Source: SZAS-103 sp038216155
Lineage (GTDB): Bacteria > Pseudomonadota > Gammaproteobacteria > Xanthomonadales > Xanthomonadaceae
Direction of reading: 5' to 3'
NCBI GenBank assembly: GCA_038216155.1
Contig: JBBQQH010000007.1
Span: forward strand, 4,801-68,800
DNA: 64,000 nt
Shown here: positions 47,554 to 55,052 of the stretch, in pieces
Numbering within the stretch: position 1 is the stretch's first letter
How the letters are laid out: each line of letters opens with the position of its first letter
Notes under the pieces: model-generated
Told to the model about the DNA's origin: nothing
The model's input: the letters and a program-made list of their open reading frames with translations, nothing else
Database searches by the model: none
Program-made: the position numbers and the translations under genes

Positions 47554-48450
47554 TCATATGCGTTGGGTCAACATGCAGACGACGCCGGCCATGGTGAGGG
47601 TAACTCCAACCGCGCCCCTGCGCGTCAACGGCTCGTGTAGCCACAGCGCCGCGAACAGCAGGATGAACACCGAAGCGGTTTCGTTCAATACAGCGGCCAC
47701 CGATGCCTTGGCGTATTTGTAACCGCCGAGCCACAGCAGCATCGAAAGGCACTGCCCCACCAGCGCGGCGACCCATAGTGTAGGCCAGTGAATGCGCTGC
47801 TGGCGCGCAGGCAGCAGTTTTCGCAGCTCGCCGCGCAGGGCCGCGATTAACACCATCCCCAGCAACCCGCCAACCATGCGCATCACGGTCACCCACAACA
47901 GCGGCTGTCGTTCCAGCACCGGCTTCACCATCACGATCGCAGTCGCCATCAACAGCACCGCTGCGACGCCCAATAGCGCGCCGCGTCGCTGCGCCTTGTT
48001 GTCGAGATGGCGCCAGCCGCCGGCGGGTCGGGCCACCACGAGGACTCCAAATAGCACTAGCGCGAACCCGATCCATTGCACACCGTTGAGGCGCTCGCCC
48101 AGCCAGACAAATGAAAGCCCCAGCACGAAGGGGCTGTAGAAGTTGCCGATGATGCCCATGCGGCCTGCGCCGACCGCGTTGAGCGCGGAAAAATACAGGG
48201 TGTCGGCGATGCCGATGCCGAGTACGCCGCTGACCAGTGCCAGCCAGGTTTCCGCGAGCGACAGTTTCGGGATCGCGTGCAGGTACACGATCACGGTGAT
48301 CGGCAGCAGTACGCCGAGCACGATCCCATTCTTCAGGAAGTTCAGAGTCAGCGGCGCCAGCGTCGCCCCCAGTCGGCGATACAGGATCACGCCCAGCGCC
48401 CAGGTCGCGGCGCTGCCCAATGCCAACAGTTCGCCAAGGCCCAAGTGCAT
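47554..48450 (-). CDS. EamA-family (DMT) transporter
   Basis: 298 residues, ten hydrophobic helices in two EamA repeats. The start MHLGLGELLALGSAATWALG at 48450, GNFYSPFVLGLSFVWLGERLNGVQWIGFALVLFGVLVVA closing repeat 1 and ASVAAVLNETASVFILLFAALWLHEPLTRRGAVGVTLTMAGVV closing repeat 2. Cargo unknown; family members export amino acids, nucleosides or drugs. ATG at 48450 gives a normal N-terminus; a longer frame is GC-rich noise. Confidence 0.9.
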   Translation of the reverse strand: MHLGLGELLALGSAATWALGVILYRRLGATLAPLTLNFLKNGIVLGVLLPITVIVYLHAIPKLSLAETWLALVSGVLGIGIADTLYFSALNAVGAGRMGIIGNFYSPFVLGLSFVWLGERLNGVQWIGFALVLFGVLVVARPAGGWRHLDNKAQRRGALLGVAAVLLMATAIVMVKPVLERQPLLWVTVMRMVGGLLGMVLIAALRGELRKLLPARQQRIHWPTLWVAALVGQCLSMLLWLGGYKYAKASVAAVLNETASVFILLFAALWLHEPLTRRGAVGVTLTMAGVVCMLTQRI

Positions 48451-48572
48451 GCGCGTCCTTTCGGCTGCAGTGCCGAGTCGAATCGACGGATTATCCGTGA
48501 ACTCGCCCGCGCACGGTCGCACCGCGTCGCTCCAGACTGCCCGCCGTGCAAACGTCATGGCATGCTTTGCGG

Positions 48573-49823
48573 ATGCAGCGCAACGATCCCATCGGTCGCA
48601 ACGCCACCTACAGCGAACGCATCGAGTTCGTGGTCGAGCTCGCGCGCCGATTGCACACCTACGGCACCACCGCCGAACGCCTCGAAGGCGCAGTGGTGTC
48701 TGTCGCACGGCGGCTTGGTTTGCGCTGCGATCCGTTTTCCAATCCGACCGGCATCATCATGTCGTTCGCCGACGCGCGGTCCGGATCGAAGCTAGCCGAC
48801 GTGACCCAGATGATCCGGCTGGAGCCGGGTGACATCAACCTGCGCAAGCTGTGCGCCGCTGATGCGATTGCCGAGGATGTGCTGGCCGATCGCACCGACA
48901 TCGCGAGCGGCTCTGTCGCGCTGGCCGCGCTCGATCGCAAACTTGGCTGGCGAGCGAAGCTGCTTGGTGTCCTCAGCTATGGGCTATCGGCGGCCGCTGT
49001 CACCGGCATGCTGCGCAGCCGTTGGACCGATATCGTGACCGCAGCGCTGGTTGGTTGCGTGATCGGCGCGCTGAACCTGCTCGGACGGCGCCGTCCGCGC
49101 ATCCGCGAGGCCGAGGGCGCGATCGCGGCGATGATCGCGACCTTTCTGGTCGCCGCAGTGGCCAGCTTCATCGTGCCACTCAATACCCGCAGCGTGATCA
49201 TCGCTGCGCTGATCGTGCTGATGCCAGGTCTGTCATTGACCAACGCGGTGGCCGAACTGACCAGCCAGCACCTGGTATCGGGCAGCGCCCGCTTTGCCGG
49301 AGCGTGCACGCAATTGCTCAAATTGGCGTTCGGCACCGTTGCCGCGACACAACTGATCGCGCTGCTGCACTGGCATCCGCACGAGGCAAGTCTGTTGCTG
49401 ACCCCGATCTGGGTGGAATGGTTGGCGTTGCTGATCGGGTCCTACGCGTTTGCGGTGTTATTCAATGCCGATCGCCGCGACTACTGGTTGGTGATGGGAT
49501 CGGTGATCGTGGGCTACGCGGTTACGCGCCTGACTGGCAATGCATTGGGCAGCGGCGCGGGCGTGTTTTGCGGCAGCCTGGTGATCACCGCATTGAGCAA
49601 TAGTTATGCGCGATTGTTTAATCGCCCGGGCGCGTTGATCCGGGTACCCGGAATCATCCTTATGGTGCCGGGCAGCGTGGGTTTTCGCAGTTTGAGTTTC
49701 GTCATCGACCACGACGTCATGCTCAGCATCAATACTGGCATCGCGGTGTTCGTGGTGCTGGTCGCTTTGGTCGCCGGCGTGCTGTTCGGAAACCTGCTGA
49801 TGCCGGCGCGGCGCAATTTGTAG
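48573..49823 (+). CDS. ThrE-like threonine/serine exporter
   Basis: 416 residues. N-terminal ThrE cytosolic domain (IEFVVELARRLHTYGTTAERLEGAVV, MSFADARSGSKLADVTQMIRLEPGDINLRKL) followed by about ten membrane helices in two groups, with LNLLGRRRPR, PLNTRSVIIAALIVLMPGLSLTNAVAELTSQHLVSG and RVPGIILMVPGSVGFRSLSF. This fits the DUF1212-plus-DUF3815 exporter of Corynebacterium ThrE type, in which both parts are in one protein. ATG at 48573; GTG at 48546 is possible. Confidence 0.88.
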   Translation: MQRNDPIGRNATYSERIEFVVELARRLHTYGTTAERLEGAVVSVARRLGLRCDPFSNPTGIIMSFADARSGSKLADVTQMIRLEPGDINLRKLCAADAIAEDVLADRTDIASGSVALAALDRKLGWRAKLLGVLSYGLSAAAVTGMLRSRWTDIVTAALVGCVIGALNLLGRRRPRIREAEGAIAAMIATFLVAAVASFIVPLNTRSVIIAALIVLMPGLSLTNAVAELTSQHLVSGSARFAGACTQLLKLAFGTVAATQLIALLHWHPHEASLLLTPIWVEWLALLIGSYAFAVLFNADRRDYWLVMGSVIVGYAVTRLTGNALGSGAGVFCGSLVITALSNSYARLFNRPGALIRVPGIILMVPGSVGFRSLSFVIDHDVMLSINTGIAVFVVLVALVAGVLFGNLLMPARRNL

Positions 49824-49845
49824 TTGAATCAATCGCGCCGCGAAA

Positions 49846-49876
49846 ATGAAAACGCCGGAGATTGCCGGCGTTTTCA
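49846..49876. terminator. Bidirectional terminator between ThrE-like and H-NS-like genes
   Basis: ATGAAAACGCCGG / CCGGCGTTTTCAT arms around a short AGATTG loop, with A and T tails on both sides, between convergent genes. Confidence 0.88.
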
Positions 49877-49896
49877 TTCCAGTGAAGAAATGCACG

Positions 49897-50220
49897 TCAG
49901 ATCGCGTAATCGGTCAACTTCTTGCCCTTGGCGATTGCGTCGGCCAGCCAGCGTGGACGCTTGCCTCGGCCGCTCCAGGTCTGGCTGGGGTCGGCCTTGT
50001 TGCGATACTTCGCCGGAACTGGCGTGCCGGTCTTTTTTGACGCCTTGCCGCCCTTGCCGAACAATTGCTCGATCGTGTAGCCCTCGGCCTTGGCCTTGGC
50101 GGTGATTGACTTGCGCACTTCGCCAATGCGATTGCGATGCAGTTTCTGTTTCTGCTTCTCAGCCTTGGTGATCAATTCCTGCAGCTGCTGGGGCGACATC
50201 TTGTCCAGATCCATAGCCAT
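49897..50220 (-). CDS. H-NS-family DNA-binding protein
   Basis: 107 residues. Like other xanthomonad H-NS homologues it has an N-terminal oligomerisation coiled coil (MDLDKMSPQQLQELITKAEKQKQKLH) and the C-terminal domain with AKYRNKADPSQTWSGRGKRPRWL, holding the TWSGRGKRPRW core that inserts in AT-rich minor grooves. Probably silences horizontally acquired DNA such as the AT-rich inserts in this window. ATG at 50220 or at 50214. Confidence 0.92.
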   Translation of the reverse strand: MAMDLDKMSPQQLQELITKAEKQKQKLHRNRIGEVRKSITAKAKAEGYTIEQLFGKGGKASKKTGTPVPAKYRNKADPSQTWSGRGKRPRWLADAIAKGKKLTDYAI

Positions 50221-50478
50221 CTCGATACCTCACGATTGATGATCAGAGTTGTTTGACCGGATTATACGTCAAACCGATTGAGGGCAATGAATACAAACGG
50301 GTGGCCGATTCGATTTTCACTACCAGAGCGCATTATGCACGCGAATGGATTTGAATGAATCTGCAGGAAGTCCTGCACGCTTGGGTGATGCAACCAGCCG
50401 ATGATCGCACAAGGCATCTTGCCGGCCGCCAGAACCGAAAAGTTCCCGACTGGCAATCATTATCGATTTGGTCGCTTT

Positions 50479-52206
50479 TCAGTTTGCGACGCCGAGCCTG
50501 ACCATCAAGTTTTCGTGATCCAGCGCCTGGTTTTCGGTTTCGCGGCGGGCACGATATTCAAACGTGCCAGCGGCCAGGCCACGTTCGGACACCACCACCC
50601 GATGCGGAATGCCGATCAATTCGATGTCGGCGAGCATTGGCCCGGGCCGCAAGCCGCGATCGTCCAGCACCGCGTCGACACCGGCGGCGATCAATTCGGT
50701 GTACAACGCTTGCGCAGCAGCGACCACGTCGGGATTGTTCTTCGGATTGATGATGCACACCGCAACCCGCCATGGTGCCATCGGCTCTGGCCAGATTATT
50801 CCGGCGTCGTCGAAGTTCTGCTCGATTGCTGCCGCGACGATGCGCGAGACGCCAATGCCGTAGCAGCCCATGGTCGGGATAACGGCCTTGCCGCTGGCAT
50901 CGAGCACGCTGCATCCCATCGCCTGCGCGTACGTGCGGCCAAGCTGGAACACATGTCCGACCTCGATCCCGCGGGCGATGCCGAGCACGCCGTTGCCGTC
51001 GGGCGCACGATCGCCTTCGATTACGTTGCGGATGTCGGCAATCAGCGTAGGTTCGGGCAGGTCGCGAGCCCAGTTGACGCCGGCCAGGTGGTAGCCGCGC
51101 TCGTTCGCACCGACCACGAAATCGGTCATTGCCGCGACCTCGCGATCGGCGATCACGCGAATGTCCTCGCGCGTTCCGACCGGGCCGAGGAAGCCCGGTT
51201 CGCTGCCAAGGTTCTCGAGAATCTCGGCCTCCGTGGCCAGTCGATATCCAGCCATGTTTGCAAGCTTGCCGAGCTTAATCTCATTGACCGCGTGATCGCC
51301 GCGGACCAATGCCAGCACGAAATTCGGCGCATCCTCGCCCGTCATTAGCGCGACCGACTTGACCGTGCGCGCAAGGCCGATGCCCAGCAGCTGCGCGACC
51401 TCCTCACAGGTCTTCTGTATCGGCGTATCGACCTTGCGCATGGTTTCGGTAGCCGCCGGTCGCGGCCCGGGATCGGCGGCGCGTGCGGTTTCGATGTTGG
51501 CGGCATAGCTCGCTGCGTCCGCACCATCTCCAGTCGCAAATGCGATCGCGTCCTCGCCCGAATCGGCCAGCACGTGAAACTCCTGCGAAGTGTCGCCACC
51601 AATCGCGCCCGAGTCGGCTTGCACCGCACGAAACGTCAAACCCAGACGGGTGAAGATGCGGCTGTAAGTGTCGTGCATGTTGCGGTATTCGCGGGCCAGG
51701 TCGGCTTCGTCCAGATGAAAGGAATATGCGTCTTTCATCAGGAATTCGCGCGCGCGCATAATGCCGAACCGCGGCCGGATCTCGTCACGAAACTTGGTCT
51801 GGATCTGGTAGAAATTCATTGGCAGCTGTGTGTAGCTCGACAGCTCGTTTCGCGCGAAATCGGTGATCACTTCTTCAGCGGTCGGGCCGTAGCAATACTC
51901 GGCCTGCTTGCGATCGGAAATCTTCAGCAACTGGCCACCGAACTTCTGCCAGCGCCCGGTTTCCGCCCACAGCTCGCGCGGCTGTACGGTCGGCATCAGC
52001 AGTTCGATCGCGCCGGCGCGGTCCATCTCCTCGCGTACCACCGCCTCGACCTTGCGCAACACGCGCAGGCCCAGCGGCGACCAGGTGTAGATGCCGGCGG
52101 CCAGCTTGCGGATCATGCCGGCCCGCAGCATCAGCTGATGGCTGGCGATCTCTGCATCGGCGGGCGTTTCGCGACTCGTATTGAGATGGAATTGCGATAA
52201 GCGCAT
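50479..52206 (-). CDS. proS: Prolyl-tRNA synthetase (bacterial type)
   Basis: 575 residues. Class II synthetase with MRLSQFHLNTSRETPADAEIASHQLMLRAGMI at the start, motif 2 TKFRDEIRPRFGIMRAREFLMKDAYSFH, an insertion editing domain in the middle (VALVRGDHAVNEIKLG) and motif 3 PTMGCYGIGVSRI near residue 450. Length matches the bacterial-type enzyme. ATG at 52206. Downstream gap of 258 bases to the H-NS gene shows no further gene. Confidence 0.96.
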   Translation of the reverse strand: MRLSQFHLNTSRETPADAEIASHQLMLRAGMIRKLAAGIYTWSPLGLRVLRKVEAVVREEMDRAGAIELLMPTVQPRELWAETGRWQKFGGQLLKISDRKQAEYCYGPTAEEVITDFARNELSSYTQLPMNFYQIQTKFRDEIRPRFGIMRAREFLMKDAYSFHLDEADLAREYRNMHDTYSRIFTRLGLTFRAVQADSGAIGGDTSQEFHVLADSGEDAIAFATGDGADAASYAANIETARAADPGPRPAATETMRKVDTPIQKTCEEVAQLLGIGLARTVKSVALMTGEDAPNFVLALVRGDHAVNEIKLGKLANMAGYRLATEAEILENLGSEPGFLGPVGTREDIRVIADREVAAMTDFVVGANERGYHLAGVNWARDLPEPTLIADIRNVIEGDRAPDGNGVLGIARGIEVGHVFQLGRTYAQAMGCSVLDASGKAVIPTMGCYGIGVSRIVAAAIEQNFDDAGIIWPEPMAPWRVAVCIINPKNNPDVVAAAQALYTELIAAGVDAVLDDRGLRPGPMLADIELIGIPHRVVVSERGLAAGTFEYRARRETENQALDHENLMVRLGVAN

Positions 52207-52216
52207 TGGTAAAAGC

Positions 52217-52262
52217 CGGGAATGGGGAATGGGGAATCGGGAATGGGGAATCGGGATTCGGG
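52217..52262 (+). repeat. GGGAATC/GGGAATG short tandem repeat
   Basis: Directly upstream of proS: six near-perfect seven-base units alternating GGGAATG and GGGAATC. This low-complexity string is common in xanthomonad genomes. A single GAATCGGGAATGG copy also occurs near 58490. The remaining gap to 52457 holds nothing recognised. Confidence 0.8.
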
Positions 52263-52457
52263 GTAGAAGCAGCAGAGCTGTGTTTCAACGGCCGATGCAT
52301 TGCACGTGTTGAACGGGAAGGGAGGAAGTTTAGCGAATTCGCCTATTCCCCATTCGCAACTTAACCTATCGGCAGCCGGTCACCCCGGCTGTCGAACATC
52401 GCCCAGTCGCTGTTCAACGGCGCAGCGACAAATGGCAAGGAATTTTTTCAGCGACCC

Positions 52458-52763
52458 CTAGTTTCCGTCAGCGGTCCCAGCAGGAACAATATTCTGCTCG
52501 GGATCGATCTTGACGATCGTGTAGCGGCGGCTCTTGGGCGGGCGGTCGGTGATGTTAACCACGCCGTGCGCATCCACCCAGCGGTACAGCGTGGGTGTCG
52601 CTTGTTCGCGAGTTGCGCGCTGAGCGTTGTTGTCGGGCTTGTGCGAAGGCAAGCCGGGCAATACGCCGTCATGCCACCAGATCAGGCCGGCGCCGATCGC
52701 AAGTGCAGCCAGCACGGCCAAGGCCCAGTGCCAGCCGGTCATCCCGCTGTCGCTGAAACTCAA
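52458..52763 (-). CDS. DUF4124-domain membrane protein
   Basis: 101 residues: an N-terminal hydrophobic helix (HWALAVLAALAIGAGLIWWHD) and a DUF4124-like segment with LYRWVDAHGVVNITDRPPKSRRYTIVKID, the characteristic Y-[RK]-W-x-D-x-x-G pattern with a later aromatic block. DUF4124 proteins are small, envelope-targeted and of unknown function. It is 43 bases from a second DUF4124 gene on the same strand. Confidence 0.78.
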   Translation of the reverse strand: MSFSDSGMTGWHWALAVLAALAIGAGLIWWHDGVLPGLPSHKPDNNAQRATREQATPTLYRWVDAHGVVNITDRPPKSRRYTIVKIDPEQNIVPAGTADGN

Positions 52764-52806
52764 TGCCGCTGAAGCGTTGCGCGGGCTAGCAATCGATCAA
52801 GCAAAC

Positions 52807-53283
52807 TCAATTGGTGCAAAGCGCGCCAACCTGTTTCTTGGCGTTGTCCAGTTGCTGCGTCTGCTGCGCTGGGGTCAGGCGCTCGGGTTTGCCGTCGCCG
52901 GTGATGTCCATGTCGACCAGGGGACGATCAGTCAGCGTCTGTACGTTAGCGCGCGCCGTGGCGCAATATTTTTCACGAGCGATGTCGGCTGGAGTCTGGC
53001 CGTTGCCGGGCTTCGGCATAGCATTGGTGGCGGCGGCGTTAACAGGGGTTGCAGGGGTTTCGGAGCTGCCGCTCGCCACCGCTGTTGGCGCTGAAACCGC
53101 GCCGCTGGTGGTGATTGTTTGATATTTCTGGCCTTCCGGCCGCGTCTGCGAATAGTGAGAATGGCCGGTACCGTCGGTCCACTTGTAGACCGGTTCGGCG
53201 GCGAAGGCCGCGCCAGCAAGCACCATGCCGAGCACGATGACGCCTGCGGAGGCATTGCGGGCAGTGGAGAGTGGATTGCGCAT
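52807..53283 (-). CDS. Exported DUF4124-domain protein
   Basis: 158 residues: signal peptide (NASAGVIVLGMVLAGAAFAAE), then VYKWTDGTGHSHYSQTRPEG, the DUF4124 core, an Ala/Thr/Pro linker and a C-terminal helical domain with REKYCATARANVQTL and VGALCTN (two Cys). The length and layout are those of a common xanthomonad DUF4124 protein. Start ATG at 53283 gives the signal peptide directly. Divergent from pssA. Confidence 0.82.
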   Translation of the reverse strand: MRNPLSTARNASAGVIVLGMVLAGAAFAAEPVYKWTDGTGHSHYSQTRPEGQKYQTITTSGAVSAPTAVASGSSETPATPVNAAATNAMPKPGNGQTPADIAREKYCATARANVQTLTDRPLVDMDITGDGKPERLTPAQQTQQLDNAKKQVGALCTN

Positions 53284-53374
53284 GACGAACTCCAGAAACG
53301 GATTTGGGGGAAGGTTGCCCGCGACCACTGGCATGGCAGGGCGCAGCGGCTACACTCTAGCGCACCAAGGGGAC

Positions 53375-54184
53375 ATGCGCATGCCCGATCCAGCCGTTCC
53401 GCCATCCCGGAATTCCGTCGGTCGCCGCCGCGGCATTTACCTGTTGCCCAACTTGCTGACGGCTGCCGGTATGTTCTCGGGCTTTTACGCCATTCTTGCC
53501 GCCGCCAGTGGCAAGTTCGAAGCGGCGTGCCTCGCTGTATTTGTGGCCGCAGTGTTCGACAGCCTCGACGGTCGCATCGCGCGCCTGACTGGCACCAGCA
53601 GCGACTTCGGCGTTCAGTTTGATTCGCTGGCTGACCTCGTCAGCTTTGGCGTCGCGCCGGCGTTGGTGATGTACCACTGGGCGTTGTCCACGCTGCGTTT
53701 GGACGGTCCCATTGCCGGCAAGGCGGGTTGGGCGGCGGCGTTTTTATACGCCGTCTGCGGCGCGTTGCGGCTGGCGCGCTTCAACACTCAGGTGGCGGTG
53801 ATCGACAAGCGCTGGTTCATTGGGCTGGCCAGTCCGGCTGCCGCTGGATTGCTGATGTCGTTCGTGTGGACGATGGTGCACTGGGGCCTGTACAGCGGCG
53901 AGCAGTTGCGCTACGTCGCGCTGGCGCTGACCGTGATTGCCGGCCTGTTGATGGTCAGCCGCATCCGCTATCGAAGCGGCAAGGGCGGCCGCGATCCCGA
54001 AGGCCCGCGCAGCGAGCGCGTTCCGTTCGTGATGATGCTGATCGTGGTGCTGCTGTTGGCAGCGCTGTTCATTTTTCAGGAAAAGGCGTTGCTTGCGGTG
54101 CTGGGAACTTATGCGCTCAGCGGCCCGTTCAACTGGGTCTGGAACCGGATGCGGCGCAAGTCGGCTGCCACAACCCAATCGTGA
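53375..54184 (+). CDS. pssA: CDP-diacylglycerol-serine O-phosphatidyltransferase
   Basis: 269 residues, integral membrane. Catalyses CDP-diacylglycerol plus serine to phosphatidylserine, the first step to phosphatidylethanolamine. Hallmark CDP-alcohol phosphatidyltransferase motif DGxxAR(x8)GxxxDxxxD is present as DSLDGRIARLTGTSSDFG, then QFDSLAD. ATG at 53375 after AAGGGGAC. Overlaps the next gene by GTGA. Confidence 0.92.
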   Translation: MRMPDPAVPPSRNSVGRRRGIYLLPNLLTAAGMFSGFYAILAAASGKFEAACLAVFVAAVFDSLDGRIARLTGTSSDFGVQFDSLADLVSFGVAPALVMYHWALSTLRLDGPIAGKAGWAAAFLYAVCGALRLARFNTQVAVIDKRWFIGLASPAAAGLLMSFVWTMVHWGLYSGEQLRYVALALTVIAGLLMVSRIRYRSGKGGRDPEGPRSERVPFVMMLIVVLLLAALFIFQEKALLAVLGTYALSGPFNWVWNRMRRKSAATTQS

Positions 54185-54573
54185 ACGGCGCGGAGTTCAG
54201 TCCGTTGCAGCGCGAATGCCTGGAGGTGCTGGGCTATACGCGCTATGTTCTCGCGCAGGCCAATGCGGCACCGGCCACTTCGACGGTCGGGGATGCGGCA
54301 AGAGTGGTCGTCACGGCTTCTCCATCGCAGCGAACGCCGGCTGCTCAGCGCGATTCGCGCGATGGGATGTCACCCGCGATGAATAGCGACCTGCGCGACC
54401 AGCGTTTACTTGATGCCATCCTGCGCGCAGCCGAGCATCCGCCTGGCGCGCTCGCCGATCCGATCGCCTGGCTGCGCGGCATGGGCGTGCCCTCGCTGGC
54501 GAAAGTGCGCAGCGATCCCGCTGTCAAGCGGCAACTGTGGCAGCGCATACGCGCGGAGCGTCGTCCGCAGTGA
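54181..54573 (+). CDS. holD: Putative DNA polymerase III psi subunit (HolD-like), divergent
   Basis: 130 residues, not confidently recognised by motif alone. GTG at 54181 overlaps pssA, and the stop overlaps the rimI start (GTGA), giving tight pssA-this-rimI coupling. In Escherichia coli holD sits directly upstream of rimI. The N-terminus LQRECLEVLGYTRYVLAQAN resembles the psi segment that binds the clamp loader gamma/tau, and the C-terminus LAKVRSDPAVKRQLWQRIRAE resembles the psi end (an R-x-[ND]-P-x-x-[RK]-x-x-LWQ pattern), leaving a low-complexity middle. The chi partner holC is nearby at 58042-58470. Confidence 0.6.
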   Translation: MNGAEFSPLQRECLEVLGYTRYVLAQANAAPATSTVGDAARVVVTASPSQRTPAAQRDSRDGMSPAMNSDLRDQRLLDAILRAAEHPPGALADPIAWLRGMGVPSLAKVRSDPAVKRQLWQRIRAERRPQ

Positions 54574-55046
54574 ACGCAGCCGTCGCACCGTTGCCGCGCT
54601 TGCGCCCGCTGCATGAGCGCGACTTGCACGCGTTGATGCAAATCGAAAATCGCGCCTATCCATTTCCATGGACCGAGGGCATCTTCCGCGACTGCCTGCG
54701 TGCCGGTTACGAATGCTGGGTGCTGGAAGACGGCGGCGCGCTGCTCGGCTATGGCGTGCTGAGCACAGCTGCCGGCGAAGCGCACCTGCTCAACCTGTGC
54801 ATCAACCCGGACTGGCAGAGCCGCGGCTTGGGCCGGATGCTGGTGCGGCGGATGCTCGATCTCGCGCGCTGGCACCGCGTGACGCAGGTGTTCCTCGAAG
54901 TACGGCCGTCCAATCCGAACGCGATCGCGCTCTACCACTCCGAAGGCTTCAACCAGATCGGGTGCCGCACCAACTACTATCCTGCGCATGCAGGGCGCGA
55001 GGATGCGATCGTGATGGGCTTGCAGATCGCGCACTCGAGCAGCTGA
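54570..55046 (+). CDS. rimI: Ribosomal protein S18 alanine N-acetyltransferase
   Basis: 158 residues, GNAT fold: LRPLHERDLHALMQIENRAYPFPWTEGIFRDCL, then HLLNLCINPDWQSRGLGRMLVRRML with the acetyl-CoA loop QSRGLG, and FLEVRPSNPNAIALYHSEGFNQIGCRTNYY with the NxxAxxLYxxxGF end typical of RimI. GTG at 54570 overlaps the upstream stop. It converges with valS, six bases away. Confidence 0.92.
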   Translation: MNAAVAPLPRLRPLHERDLHALMQIENRAYPFPWTEGIFRDCLRAGYECWVLEDGGALLGYGVLSTAAGEAHLLNLCINPDWQSRGLGRMLVRRMLDLARWHRVTQVFLEVRPSNPNAIALYHSEGFNQIGCRTNYYPAHAGREDAIVMGLQIAHSSS

Positions 55047-55052
55047 AGCGCT

